From Burkholderiales bacterium (GTDB taxonomy: Bacteria; Pseudomonadota; Gammaproteobacteria; Burkholderiales; JAEUMW01): a stretch of 44,432 nucleotides of DNA. The translations under genes were made by a program, and so were the position numbers. Below the pieces are notes generated by a model. That model saw only the letters and a program-made list of their open reading frames with translations, had not been told where the DNA came from and searched no databases. Positions 1-7,662 of this stretch are shown here, piece by piece; the stretch's first letter is position 1, and each line of letters begins with the position of its first letter. The stretch is from contig JAEUMX010000277.1 of assembly GCA_016791285.1 (NCBI GenBank), forward strand, positions 1 through 44,432, written 5' to 3'.

Positions 1-339
1 GCGCTCGCCGGTGCCAAACGGCTTCGGGTGGTGGTGAACGCGATGACGCGGATGCGGGTATGCACCGCCGACGGTACGATGGAGTTCGGCTTCAAGGGGC
101 AGCCCGGGGATGCGCCGGACGGTTGGCTGCCGTGGTTCGCCGTGCCGGGGCGCGCCAGCCTCGATCGCACCGTTATTTGTGGGCACTGGTCGGCGCTGGG
201 TTTGCGTCTGGAGGAACGGCTGCTCGCGCTTGATAGCGGGTGTCTGTGGGGGGGGACGCTGTCGGCGGTGCGGCTGGAAGACCGGCGCCTGTACCAGGTT
301 TCCTGTGCGCGACTTCGAGGGCCAGCGCGGTCGCGATGA
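1..339 (+). CDS. apaH: Symmetrical bis(5'-nucleosyl)-tetraphosphatase, C-terminal part
   Basis: The reading frame is open from the first base, so the gene starts upstream of the window; only about 112 residues are visible. The fragment has the ApaH C-terminal pattern: [10 protein letters not shown], then [18 protein letters not shown], a GHWSALGL block carrying a metal-ligand-type histidine, [10 protein letters not shown], and LEDRRLYQV near the end. ApaH hydrolyses diadenosine tetraphosphate to two ADP and belongs to the calcineurin-like phosphoesterases. It ends at a TGA at 337-339. Its last 167 bp lie antisense to the 3' end of the convergent olsA. The catalytic N-terminal metal site is outside the window. 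Confidence 0.88.
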   Translation, partial: ALAGAKRLRVVVNAMTRMRVCTADGTMEFGFKGQPGDAPDGWLPWFAVPGRASLDRTVICGHWSALGLRLEERLLALDSGCLWGGTLSAVRLEDRRLYQVSCARLRGPARSR

Positions 340-1069
340 CCCGCTCGGCCTCGCGCGCAAGCTCGCGCCGCCTCCTCTGCACGGTCGCGATCGGTGGCGC
401 GAAGATCACTTCCGCATGCACCTCGCGTTGCGCGAGCAACAGCAGGATCGACTGCAACAGCGACATGTCGCCACAGTAGGCGGCGTCCACGTTCACGCTG
501 CCGTCGTGCTTCCGGTAGCGCACCGCCGTCGGATACAGCGGGGCGCCGATGGTCACTGCCGGTTGCAGCAGCGATGCGTGGAAGTGATGAATGAAGCGAC
601 CGTCGCTCGTGGTGCCCTCGGGAAAGACCGTCACCCGATCTCCCGCTTCGAGCGCGGCACGCATGATCTCGTTCAGGCGCCCGGTGTCGCGGCGGCGCGC
701 GCGTTCGATGAACAGCGTGCCGGCGCGTGCACTGAGCAGACCCATCAGCGGCCAGCGCCGGATCTCCGATTTCGCGACGAAACGCGCCGGGCACACGACG
801 TTGATCACGAAGATGTCGAGCCAGGATACGTGATTGGCGACCAGCAGCGCCGGTCGCGCGCGGTCGAGCGGCGGGTCGCCCCGGGTGTCGACCCGCAGAT
901 TGATGGCGGCGACGACGCGGGCGCACCAGCGCTGCATCATCGCGAGCCGCGCCAGATGCGAAATGAACGGATAGACGCACAGCACGCGCACGAGCCCTTC
1001 CAGGAGCAGGAACACGAGTCGCGCGAGGCGCCAACCACGGACCGGAAGAGGCGTTCTCCGGCCGCTCAT
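173..1069 (-). CDS. olsA: Lyso-ornithine lipid O-acyltransferase (PlsC family)
   Basis: A 298-residue acyltransferase of the PlsC/LPLAT family. It has the HX4D catalytic block NHVSWLD at about residues 79-85, the acceptor-site motif FPEGTTS at about 149-155, and an N-terminal hydrophobic segment at about 17-38 for membrane attachment. The start ATG at 1069 overlaps the olsB stop (ATGA), so the two are translationally coupled. That pairing suggests the second step of ornithine lipid synthesis, O-acylation of lyso-ornithine lipid; a 1-acylglycerol-3-phosphate acyltransferase remains possible. The last 55 or so residues are Pro/Ala/Thr-rich, have no recognisable domain, and are antisense to apaH. 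Confidence 0.82.
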   Translation of the reverse strand: MSGRRTPLPVRGWRLARLVFLLLEGLVRVLCVYPFISHLARLAMMQRWCARVVAAINLRVDTRGDPPLDRARPALLVANHVSWLDIFVINVVCPARFVAKSEIRRWPLMGLLSARAGTLFIERARRRDTGRLNEIMRAALEAGDRVTVFPEGTTSDGRFIHHFHASLLQPAVTIGAPLYPTAVRYRKHDGSVNVDAAYCGDMSLLQSILLLLAQREVHAEVIFAPPIATVQRRRRELAREAERVIATALALEVAHRKPGTGAGLPAAPPTASPPTDTRYQARAAVPPDANPAPTSAHK

Positions 1070-1839
1070 TCCTTCAGGAAGTGCTTCCGGTAGCGCGGTG
1101 TGAGGCGCGACAGAGGCAGCAGGATCAAGAGATCGGCAGTGTTGAAGTCGGGATCCCAGGCCGGCTCGCCGCAGACATAGGCTCCGAGGCGCAGATAGCC
1201 CTTGATGAGCGGCGGCGTCGGCGCGGCGAGCGTGCCGTTCAGTGCGTCCAGGGGTAGCGGGCAGCGCGGGAAGACGCGGTACTCGGCCGGGCTCAGGTGA
1301 GTCTGCTTGATGTGGTGGTACACGCTCGCCGCCACGTGACCGCCGTCGGCCATGCTGATGCTTGCGCAACCGATCAGGTAATCGTAGCCATGCTCGACCA
1401 TGTAGTCGCCGAGCCCGGACCAGAGCAGTGCGATCGTTGCGCCGTTGCGGTAGTCGGCATGCACGCAGGAGCGACCCACCTCCACCATGCGGTCGCGCAG
1501 ATGGGCGAGCCGGACGAGATCGAACTCCGCATCGGCATACAGACCTCCGATGCGCTTTGCCTGCGCGCTGGAGAGCACGCGGTACGTGCCGACCACTTCG
1601 TTGGTCGCGCTATCGCGAACCAGCAGATGCTCGCAAAACGGGTCGAACCAATCGCAGTCGATGCCCGGTTCACGGGACGGCAGGCGCGCGCGCATCTCTT
1701 CGGCGAAGACCTTGTAGCGCAGACGCTGCGCCTCGCGTACCTCGGCGGCGGAGGAAGCGAACTTGAGTGAGAGGCGATGGCGGATGCTCTTGTGGAGCCC
1801 GCTCTCCCTGAGCAACATGTCGGGTGGTGTGCGATCCAT
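1066..1839 (-). CDS. olsB: L-ornithine N(alpha)-acyltransferase (OlsB, GNAT-like)
   Basis: A 257-residue member of the OlsB/hemolysin-type GNAT family, which transfers a 3-hydroxyacyl group from ACP to ornithine, the first step of ornithine lipid synthesis. Family signs are LRYKVFAEEM near residue 45, GTYRVLS, EVGRSCVHADYRNG and GYLRLGAYVCGEPAWDP near the C-terminus. I chose the ATG at 1839; a TTG at 1848 would add three residues. It overlaps olsA by 4 bp, and the pair probably forms an operon. The upstream AT-rich stretch at 1885-1915 may hold its promoter, but no hexamer pair is convincing. Ornithine lipids often respond to phosphate limitation in other bacteria; no clear Pho box is visible here. 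Confidence 0.85.
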   Translation of the reverse strand: MDRTPPDMLLRESGLHKSIRHRLSLKFASSAAEVREAQRLRYKVFAEEMRARLPSREPGIDCDWFDPFCEHLLVRDSATNEVVGTYRVLSSAQAKRIGGLYADAEFDLVRLAHLRDRMVEVGRSCVHADYRNGATIALLWSGLGDYMVEHGYDYLIGCASISMADGGHVAASVYHHIKQTHLSPAEYRVFPRCPLPLDALNGTLAAPTPPLIKGYLRLGAYVCGEPAWDPDFNTADLLILLPLSRLTPRYRKHFLKE

Positions 1840-2004
1840 GCTCGCCAAGTTACGGGCGAGCGATGACCGGAAAGTTACGGTGGCGTTAAGAATATGTGTT
1901 TCTACGGTAACTCAACGAGGGTCCGCCCGCAACTGCCGGACAGGCGCCGTGCCGGACAGGGCGTGTCGGACGTCCGCCCCATCGTTGCTGCGCGTTCCCC
2001 GACT

Positions 2005-2034
2005 TTGACGGTCTCGCAACGGGCGAATTAGGAT
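2005..2034 (+). promoter_or_regulatory. Candidate sigma-70 promoter of the ABC exporter gene
   Basis: A -35-like TTGACG at 2005-2010 and a -10-like TAGGAT at 2029-2034 are separated by 18 bp. Transcription would begin near 2041, which argues against the upstream ATG at 2033 and for the ATG at 2066 as the true start. The 226-bp divergent spacer 1840-2065 otherwise shows no gene. This is pattern matching only. Confidence 0.35.
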
Positions 2035-2065
2035 GCGCTGTTTACCCCAGACACGGGCGAAGCCA

Positions 2066-3949
2066 ATGGCCATGGACGAGCGTGAAGCTCTCCTCACGCA
2101 CCCACCCCGCACGGCGCGCGCAGCGGCCGATACCGCAGTGCCACCGGCGGGGGAGCGGCGTCTCGTGCGTGCGATGCTGCGACCGTACCGGGGTTGGATC
2201 CTGCTGGTCGTCGCCATGATGCTGATCGAGACCGCGATGACGCTGGCGGCGCCGTGGCCGCTCAAGGTCGTGCTCGACAGCGTGCTCGGAACGCATCGGC
2301 CACCGGGGTGGCTCGAGGCGCTGAAGGTTGTTCCGGTCGACGGCGGCAGACTGGAGATCGCGGCCGCCGCGGCGCTGGCGGTCGTCCTGATCCAGCTTAT
2401 CAAGTCCGTCGCGAGCTACATCGACAATTACTATACGGAAAGCATCAGCCAGTGGGTCGCGCACGATCTCAGGCTGCGCCTGTACGACCACCTGCAGCGG
2501 CTGTCCCTCGGGTACTACGACACGCACCAGTCGGGCGCGATCCTGTCGACGCTGACGGCCGACATCAAGACCATCCAGGGCTTCGCGTCCTCGGGGGTTC
2601 TCGGCATCCTGGTCGATCTGCTGACGATCGTCGGCATGCTCGGTCTCATGTTCTGGCTCGAGTGGGATTTCGCGCTGATCGCCGTGGCGGTGACGCCGTT
2701 CCTGCTCCTGTACGTCGCGCGCTTCAACCGGGCGGTGAAGAAAGCCACCCACGAAGTCCGCAAGCGGCAGAGCGACATCGTCGAGGTGGTCGAGCAGGGC
2801 CTCGAGCAGACGCGGGTCGTGAAGGCGTACGGCCGCGAGGATCTCGAGGAACAGCGGCTGGCTCGGGCGAGCCTTGCCACGGTCGATGCGGCGCTGGCGG
2901 CGCGGCGCGTGAAGTCGCTCCTGGGGCCGGCGGTGGCACTTACCGCGGCCGGCTGCACGGCGTTCGTGCTGTGGCGCGGCAGCAACCTCGTCGTCGCCGG
3001 CGCGATGACAATCGGCAGCCTGACCGTCTTTCTCACCTATCTCTCGAAGTTCTTCAAACCGGTGCAGGACCTCGCGAAGATGAGCAACACCATCGCGCAG
3101 ACCGCCGTCGGGCTCGAGCGCATCCAGACCATCCTCGAGGCCGACGACGTGCTGCCGGAGAAGACCGATGCACGGGAACCGGGGATGCTCAAGGGCGACA
3201 TCGTGTTCGAGCACGTCGCATTCGCCTACGACCCGAAGGCGCCGGTGCTGCGCGACGTGAGCATCGCAATCGCGGCGGGCCAGACGGTCGGCGTCGTCGG
3301 CCCCACTGGCGGCGGCAAGTCGACCTTCGTCAGCATGATCCCGCGCTTCTACGATGCGGGCGCGGGCAGCGTGCGCATCGACGGGGTCGACGTGCGCGAC
3401 TACCGGCTCTCGGGTCTGCGCGCGAACATCGGCTTCGTGCTGCAGGACACGATGCTCTTTCACGGCACCGTGCTCGAGAACATCGCTTATGGCCGCCCCG
3501 GCGCGACGCAGCAGGAGATCATCGCCGCGGCGAAGCTCGCCAACGCCGACGAGTTCATCGCACGCATGCCCGATGGCTACCAGACCATGGTCGGCGAGCG
3601 CGGCGCGACGCTGTCGGGGGGGCAGCGCCAGCGCGTCGGCATCGCCCGCGCGATCGTGCGCAACGCGCCGATCCTGATCCTCGACGAGCCCACCGCGGCG
3701 CTCGATACCGAGTCGGAGAAGCTGGTGATGAACGCGCTCGAGACGCTCATGCGAGGGCGCACGGTGATCACCATCGCGCACCGGCTCTCGACGATCCGCG
3801 ACGCCGACGTGATCCTGGTGCTGCGGGAGGGGGTCGTCGCCGAGCAGGGCACGCACGACGAACTGCTCGCCCGCGGCGGGATCTATGCCGATCTGTGCCG
3901 CACCCAGGCCGGACTGAGTGCGGCGGTGACATCGGTCACAGCAACTTGA
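2066..3949 (+). CDS. ABC exporter, fused permease and ATPase (MsbA-like)
   Basis: A 627-residue half-transporter. An ABC_membrane domain of about six helices covers roughly residues 40-330 and is followed by an ATPase domain. Walker A GPTGGGKST is at about 412-420, the signature LSGGQRQR at about 516-523, and Walker B ILILDEPTAALD starts at about 536, with an H-loop in ITIAHRLST. Such proteins export lipids, peptides or drugs as homodimers in the inner membrane. The substrate cannot be read from sequence. Position next to a PLD-family gene and opposite olsBA suggests a lipid, which is inference. Start choice: ATG 2066, with alternatives at 2033 and 2072. Confidence 0.85.
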   Translation: MAMDEREALLTHPPRTARAAADTAVPPAGERRLVRAMLRPYRGWILLVVAMMLIETAMTLAAPWPLKVVLDSVLGTHRPPGWLEALKVVPVDGGRLEIAAAAALAVVLIQLIKSVASYIDNYYTESISQWVAHDLRLRLYDHLQRLSLGYYDTHQSGAILSTLTADIKTIQGFASSGVLGILVDLLTIVGMLGLMFWLEWDFALIAVAVTPFLLLYVARFNRAVKKATHEVRKRQSDIVEVVEQGLEQTRVVKAYGREDLEEQRLARASLATVDAALAARRVKSLLGPAVALTAAGCTAFVLWRGSNLVVAGAMTIGSLTVFLTYLSKFFKPVQDLAKMSNTIAQTAVGLERIQTILEADDVLPEKTDAREPGMLKGDIVFEHVAFAYDPKAPVLRDVSIAIAAGQTVGVVGPTGGGKSTFVSMIPRFYDAGAGSVRIDGVDVRDYRLSGLRANIGFVLQDTMLFHGTVLENIAYGRPGATQQEIIAAAKLANADEFIARMPDGYQTMVGERGATLSGGQRQRVGIARAIVRNAPILILDEPTAALDTESEKLVMNALETLMRGRTVITIAHRLSTIRDADVILVLREGVVAEQGTHDELLARGGIYADLCRTQAGLSAAVTSVTAT

Positions 3950-3970
3950 TGCAGGCGGAGGTTTGCCGAC

Positions 3971-4966
3971 ATGTCCCGTACCCTGATCGTTCTTCCCGAC
4001 GACACCGTGCAGCCGCTGCTCGACGCCATTGGCGGGGCGCGGCGATCGCTGCGCGTGAAAATGTTCGTCTTCTCCGATCCCGGCCTGCTCGCCGCCGTCA
4101 TCGACGCGCGCCGGCGCGGCGTGCAGGTCCGGGTCATGCTGAATCCCGCGCGCCGCAGCGGCGAGGACGCGAACACCGCCACGCGCCAGGCGCTCGAGCG
4201 GGCCGGGGTGGAGGTCGCGGACAGCAGCCCCAAGTTCGATCTCACACACGAGAAGTCGATGGTCGTCGACGACGCCATCGCCTTCGTGAAGTCGCTCAAC
4301 TGGGATCCGAAGAACCTGACCGCAACGCGCGACTACGCGGTGGCGACGGCACACAAGCACGAGGTCGGTGAGATCGTCGAGGGCTTCGAAGCCGACTGGT
4401 CGCGGCAGTCGTTCGAGCCGGACGAGCGCGCGCACCTGATCTGGTGCAACAGCAACGGGCGCAACCGCTTCGCCCGCTTTATCGACGGTGCAAAGCATTC
4501 GCTGTTCGTGCAGAACGAGCGCTACCAGGATCAGGTGATCATCGAGCGGCTAGTGCGGGCAGTGCGCCGCGGTGTGCGGCTGCACGTCATGGCGCGCGCG
4601 CCGCACACGCTAAAGCGCGACAAGCTGGTCGAAGGCGTCGGCGGACTGCGCATCCTCGACGACGTCGGCGCCAAGGTGCACACGCTGAAGCATCTCAAAC
4701 TGCATGCGAAGATGATGCTGGCAGACGGTGAGCGCGCCATCGTTGGCTCGATCAACCTGGCGCCGGGCAGCTTCGACAGTCGGCGCGAGCTCGCGATCGA
4801 AGTCGACGACGAACATGTAATCCAGCGGCTGCGACGCGTCGCGGAGCATGACTGGGAACACTCGCATCCGCTCGATCTGAGCGACAAGGGACTGCTCGCC
4901 GATCTCGAGAAACGCGCGATCGACGCCGCGTCGCAACTGGCGCTGAACCCCGACGAGAAACGGTGA
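3971..4966 (+). CDS. Phospholipase D / cardiolipin synthase-like protein
   Basis: A 331-residue PLD-superfamily protein with two HxKx4D motifs: HEKSMVVD starting at about residue 93 and HAKMMLAD starting at about residue 245. The second is followed by the usual GSxN (GSIN). In the first the glycine is replaced (KSLN). The two motifs would form one active site for phosphatidyl transfer or phosphodiester hydrolysis. No signal peptide or membrane segment is visible. It starts 21 bp after the ABC gene, with GGAGG about 8-10 bases before the ATG, so the two are probably cotranscribed. Cardiolipin synthase is the likeliest activity, but other PLD functions are possible. Confidence 0.8.
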   Translation: MSRTLIVLPDDTVQPLLDAIGGARRSLRVKMFVFSDPGLLAAVIDARRRGVQVRVMLNPARRSGEDANTATRQALERAGVEVADSSPKFDLTHEKSMVVDDAIAFVKSLNWDPKNLTATRDYAVATAHKHEVGEIVEGFEADWSRQSFEPDERAHLIWCNSNGRNRFARFIDGAKHSLFVQNERYQDQVIIERLVRAVRRGVRLHVMARAPHTLKRDKLVEGVGGLRILDDVGAKVHTLKHLKLHAKMMLADGERAIVGSINLAPGSFDSRRELAIEVDDEHVIQRLRRVAEHDWEHSHPLDLSDKGLLADLEKRAIDAASQLALNPDEKR

Positions 4967-4990
4967 CGGTGCAGCGGACGCCGGGTGGCG

Positions 4991-5464
4991 TCAACGACTG
5001 ACGCGGGTCACGCCCTGGCCCGAGAGCACGCGTACGCGGTCCCCCGGCTGAAAGGTGGTGTTGGCGTCGACTGCCTGGACCACTGCAATCGTCTGGCCGT
5101 TGTCGAGCTTTACGACCAGCTCGAGCCCCGAGCTCTTGGTGATGCCTTCCTCTGCCGCGGCGCCAGCGAGACCGCCGGCGATGGCACCGACTGCCGCGGC
5201 GACGGCGCTCCCGGTACCGTGTCCGATGGTGCTCGCCGCAATGCCGCCCGTGACTCCGCCTGCGACGGCGCCGATGCCGCTCTTGGTGCCTTCGATCCGC
5301 ACCTCGCGCACGCTCTCGATGGTGCCCAAGCGGACGCTTTGCTCGGTGCGGGCCTGATCGCGCGAGTAGACGTCACCGGCCTTGCTGCTGACGCAGCCGG
5401 CGAGCAGCGCTGCCCACAGCAGCGCGAAGCTTGCCCACAGCAAGCGCTTGGGGAGATTTACCAT
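4991..5464 (-). CDS. Glycine-zipper outer-membrane lipoprotein (SlyB/Pcp-like)
   Basis: A 157-residue lipoprotein. A short signal peptide ends in the lipobox LAGC, with the acylated cysteine near residue 24. The middle is a glycine zipper (GIGAVAGGVTGG, then AVAAAVGAIAGGLAGA), typical of SlyB/Pal-like 2TM lipoproteins, and a C-terminal domain contains VVKLDNGQT and GDRVRVLSGQG. Proteins of this family sit in the outer membrane and contribute to envelope integrity. Its ATG lies within the last bases of the upstream kinase gene (7-bp overlap including the stop), so the two genes are cotranscribed. The functional link between them is unknown. Confidence 0.82.
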   Translation of the reverse strand: MVNLPKRLLWASFALLWAALLAGCVSSKAGDVYSRDQARTEQSVRLGTIESVREVRIEGTKSGIGAVAGGVTGGIAASTIGHGTGSAVAAAVGAIAGGLAGAAAEEGITKSSGLELVVKLDNGQTIAVVQAVDANTTFQPGDRVRVLSGQGVTRVSR

Positions 5465-6393
5465 GGTGCGGTGCCGAAGGCTTCCTTGAACATGTCTCCA
5501 ATTTGACTACGGCTGGCGAAATGGTTCTGCCCCCCTCGGCGCGCGATCTTGAGGGCTCCGAGTAGCGCGGCGAGCCGCCCAGTCAGCGGCCAGTCGAACC
5601 CGTGCGCGATGCCGTACAGCAGACCGGCGCGATAAGCGTCCCCGCAGCCCGTCGGATCGACCACTGCCTCGGGTTTCACGCTGGGAATCGCATACCGCCT
5701 GCCGTGAGCGAGGATTATCGAACCCTCCGCGCCGAGGGTGACGATCAGGGCTTTCACCGCACGCGCGAGTTGCTCCAGCGATTGACCGCTGCGTTCCTGC
5801 AGCAGCTGTGCTTCGTAGTCGTTGAGTGCGACGTAATCGGCGAGGTCGAGAAAATGCAGGAGCTCCTCGCCGTTGAACATCGGCATGCCCTGGCCGGGAT
5901 CGAACAGGAAGGGGATGCCGGCTTCCGCGAATTCCCGCGCGTGCTGCAGCATGCCGTCGCGGCCATCCGGCGCGACGATGCCGAGCTTGATGTTGGCCGC
6001 ATCTGGCACGTGATTGAGATGGGAGTGATTCATCGCGCCGGGGTGGAACGCCGTGATCTGGTTGTCGTCGAGATCGGTCGTGATGAACGCCTGCGCCGTG
6101 TACGCGTCGGCGACGCGTTGCACGTGGGCCTGATCGATCTGAAGGCTTTCCAGGCGCTTCGCGTAGGGTGCGAAATCCTCGCCCACGGTGGCCATGATGA
6201 TCGGCTCGCCGCCGAGCATGTCGAGGTTGTATGCGATGTTTCCGGCACACCCGCCGAACTCGCGGCGCATTTGCGGCACGAGGAACGACACGTTCAGGAT
6301 GTGGATCTTGTCGGGGAGGATGTGGTTTTCGAAGCGATCCTGAAACACCATGATAGTGTCGTAGGCGAGGGACCCGCAGATCAGCGTGCGCAT
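5458..6393 (-). CDS. PfkB-family carbohydrate/adenosine kinase
   Basis: A 311-residue ribokinase-fold kinase. The N-terminal half has the substrate region FGGCAGNIAYNLDMLGG, and the C-terminal signature is DPTGCGDAYRAG at about residues 246-257, where Asp252 is the expected catalytic base. The pattern FGGCAGNIA resembles bacterial adenosine kinase-type PfkB proteins, but ribose or another sugar is possible. I chose the ATG at 6393; the open frame continues upstream to 6564 but that part would overlap rnpB. An extended -10 promoter lies 31 bp upstream. It overlaps the glycine-zipper lipoprotein gene downstream. Confidence 0.82.
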   Translation of the reverse strand: MRTLICGSLAYDTIMVFQDRFENHILPDKIHILNVSFLVPQMRREFGGCAGNIAYNLDMLGGEPIIMATVGEDFAPYAKRLESLQIDQAHVQRVADAYTAQAFITTDLDDNQITAFHPGAMNHSHLNHVPDAANIKLGIVAPDGRDGMLQHAREFAEAGIPFLFDPGQGMPMFNGEELLHFLDLADYVALNDYEAQLLQERSGQSLEQLARAVKALIVTLGAEGSIILAHGRRYAIPSVKPEAVVDPTGCGDAYRAGLLYGIAHGFDWPLTGRLAALLGALKIARRGGQNHFASRSQIGDMFKEAFGTAPW

Positions 6394-6417
6394 GGCGAAA
6401 CCCTGTAGCAAAGGCGG

Positions 6418-6432
6418 GTCGGGAGTATAGCA
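6418..6432 (-). promoter_or_regulatory. Extended -10 promoter of the kinase-lipoprotein operon
   Basis: On the minus strand a TATACT hexamer (6424-6429) is preceded by TGC, giving an extended -10 element. No good -35 is visible, which is acceptable for this promoter class. The start of transcription would fall near 6418, giving a 5' leader of about 25 bases. Confidence 0.45.
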
Positions 6433-6504
6433 TCGGGTCGCGGGCTGCTCGTTTCGCGGGCGAGCGCGCGTGCTGCGCCGCGTGCTATCTGTTAGGCTTT
6501 CTTC

Positions 6505-6861
6505 GAAGCTGGCCAGACAGTCGCTGTGGATCTTCGAGTCCGCAGAGGAAAGTCCGGGCTCCACAGAGCAGGATGCCGGCTAACGGCCGGACGCCGCGAG
6601 GCGATGGAAAGTGCAACAGAGAACAGACCGCCGATGGCTGCCGGTTCGCCGGCGGATCAGGCAAGGGTGAAACGGTGCGGTAAGAGCGCACCGCGGACGT
6701 GGCAACACGGACGGCACGGCAAACCCCATCCGGAGCAAGACCGAATAAGCAAGCGACGACGCTGCTCGCCGAGCTTGCGGGTAGGTTGCTAGAGCCTCGG
6801 GGTAACTCGAGGCCCAGATGAATGACTGTCCACGACAGAACCCGGCTTACCGGCCAGCTTC
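6505..6861 (+). ncRNA. rnpB: RNase P RNA, type A
   Basis: This is the RNA subunit of RNase P, which removes the 5' leader of tRNA precursors. The ends GAAGCTGGCC (6505-6514) and GGCCAGCTTC (6852-6861) pair to make helix P1. Inside are the conserved CR-I region GAGGAAAGTCCGGGCTCC, the AGGGTGAAACGGTGCGGTAAGAGC-type block (CR-II/III, near 6663-6690) and the 3' CR-V region with ACAGAACCCGGCTTA. Length is 357 nt, within the usual range. It lies divergent from the kinase gene and upstream of mraZ. A small hairpin (6926-6941) and a T-rich run (6960-6970) downstream could help end transcription, but do not form a classic terminator. Confidence 0.97.
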
Positions 6862-7073
6862 ACCTTTTCTTCTGACATCCGTCCCCGTTCCGGGATCTTC
6901 GTTCTCTTTTCGTTCTCCAGTGGGAAACGACTGCCGTCGTTCGTCATCTCACGTCGAATCTTTATTTTTTCAGGTAACTAATTATTTCTCAATGAGAATG
7001 ATCGAGTCTGGATTTGCTCTTCCTGGGACTCGATAAGTCATTGTAGGAAAAAAGAAAAAAGCCTCTTCCAGGC
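6862..7073. other. AT-rich non-coding leader between rnpB and the mra promoter
   Basis: No convincing gene is present. The stretch is far richer in A and T than its neighbours. It holds three perfect inverted repeats: AACGAC/GTCGTT with a 4-nt loop (6926-6941), TTCTCA-A-TGAGAA (6986-6998), and ATCGAGTC (7001-7008) pairing with GACTCGAT (7027-7034). The second resembles a Fur-type half site (AATGAGAAT), about 11 of 19 positions by eye. These may be regulator sites for the dcw operon or the end of the rnpB transcript. Confidence 0.5.
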
Positions 7074-7102
7074 TTGACCTGGAACATGGCTTGCTCTACA
7101 GT
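7074..7102 (+). promoter_or_regulatory. Promoter of the dcw operon (Pmra)
   Basis: A -35 TTGACC (7074-7079) and a -10 TACAGT (7097-7102) are spaced by exactly 17 bp, so transcription should begin near 7109. The start falls inside the MraZ boxes. The -35 lies in a perfect palindrome, TTCCAGG-CTTGA-CCTGGAA (7066-7084), which could be an extra operator. The start codon of mraZ at 7163 has a strong Shine-Dalgarno, AAAGGAGG, 6 bases upstream. Confidence 0.7.
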
Positions 7103-7125
7103 GGAGAAAAGTGGATGTAAGTGGG
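7101..7125 (+). promoter_or_regulatory. MraZ boxes: three direct repeats with 10-bp phasing
   Basis: GTGGA, GTGGA and GTGGG begin at 7101, 7111 and 7121, separated by 5-bp spacers. MraZ proteins bind TGGGN repeats with this spacing upstream of their own operon and repress it. The array overlaps the end of the -10 box and the expected transcription start, fitting autorepression by the mraZ product encoded just downstream. The first two copies have A in place of the third G. Confidence 0.75.
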
Positions 7126-7162
7126 AAAAAAGGTCGAATTCTGACCTGAAAGGAGGAAGTGG

Positions 7163-7609
7163 ATGTTTCAGGGTGCGGCGGCCCTCAACATGGATGCGAA
7201 GGGGCGAATCGCTGTCCCGACGCGTCATCGCGAGGCGCTCACGCGCGACGCGGGCGGCAAGCTCGTGCTCACGGCGCACCCCGAAGGCTGTCTGCTCCTC
7301 TATCCCGGTCCCGCGTGGGAACCGGTGCGTACGAAGGTCATGGGTTTCCCCAGCTTCAACACACTGGCCAGCAAGTGGAAGCGGCTGCTCGTCGGTTTCG
7401 CCGAGGACGTGGAGCTCGACGGCGCCGGGCGCGTGCTCGTGTCCCCCGAGTTGCGCGGCTTCGCGCGGCTCGACAAGCGCGTGATGATGGTCGGCCAGGG
7501 CAGCCACTTCGAGATCTGGGCATTCGAGGCGTGGGAGCGGCAGCTGGAGGAGATCACGGGACAGCCGGAGCAGTCACTGCCGCCTGGGATGGAGGACTTT
7601 GCACTGTGA
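7163..7609 (+). CDS. mraZ: Transcriptional regulator MraZ
   Basis: A 148-residue first gene of the dcw cluster. It has two AbrB-like MraZ repeats, each with the DxxxR core: MDAKGRIAVP at about residue 10 and LDGAGRVLVSP at about 86. MraZ forms a ring-shaped oligomer that binds GTGGG repeats and represses the mra promoter; the boxes are directly upstream. The start at 7163 is set by AAAGGAGG at proper spacing. Gap to rsmH is 53 bp. Confidence 0.96.
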   Translation: MFQGAAALNMDAKGRIAVPTRHREALTRDAGGKLVLTAHPEGCLLLYPGPAWEPVRTKVMGFPSFNTLASKWKRLLVGFAEDVELDGAGRVLVSPELRGFARLDKRVMMVGQGSHFEIWAFEAWERQLEEITGQPEQSLPPGMEDFAL

Positions 7610-7662
7610 CGGCTGGCTGCGGAACCCGAGCCAAACGCTGCCCCGAGGCGATCTCGTGAGCG

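Noticed and set aside
110..1093. Long plus-strand open frame opposite olsA
   Set aside because: Composition is typical of a GC-rich antisense shadow, with no domain, and it covers a clear PlsC-family gene on the other strand.
2042..4498. 818-codon open frame on the minus strand opposite the ABC and PLD genes
   Set aside because: Low-complexity His/Arg/Asp-rich translation, typical of the antisense strand of GC-rich genes; the plus-strand genes have full motifs.
6394..6564. Upstream extension of the kinase frame
   Set aside because: It would overlap the start of rnpB and lie before the extended -10 promoter; the conserved kinase N-terminus begins at 6393.
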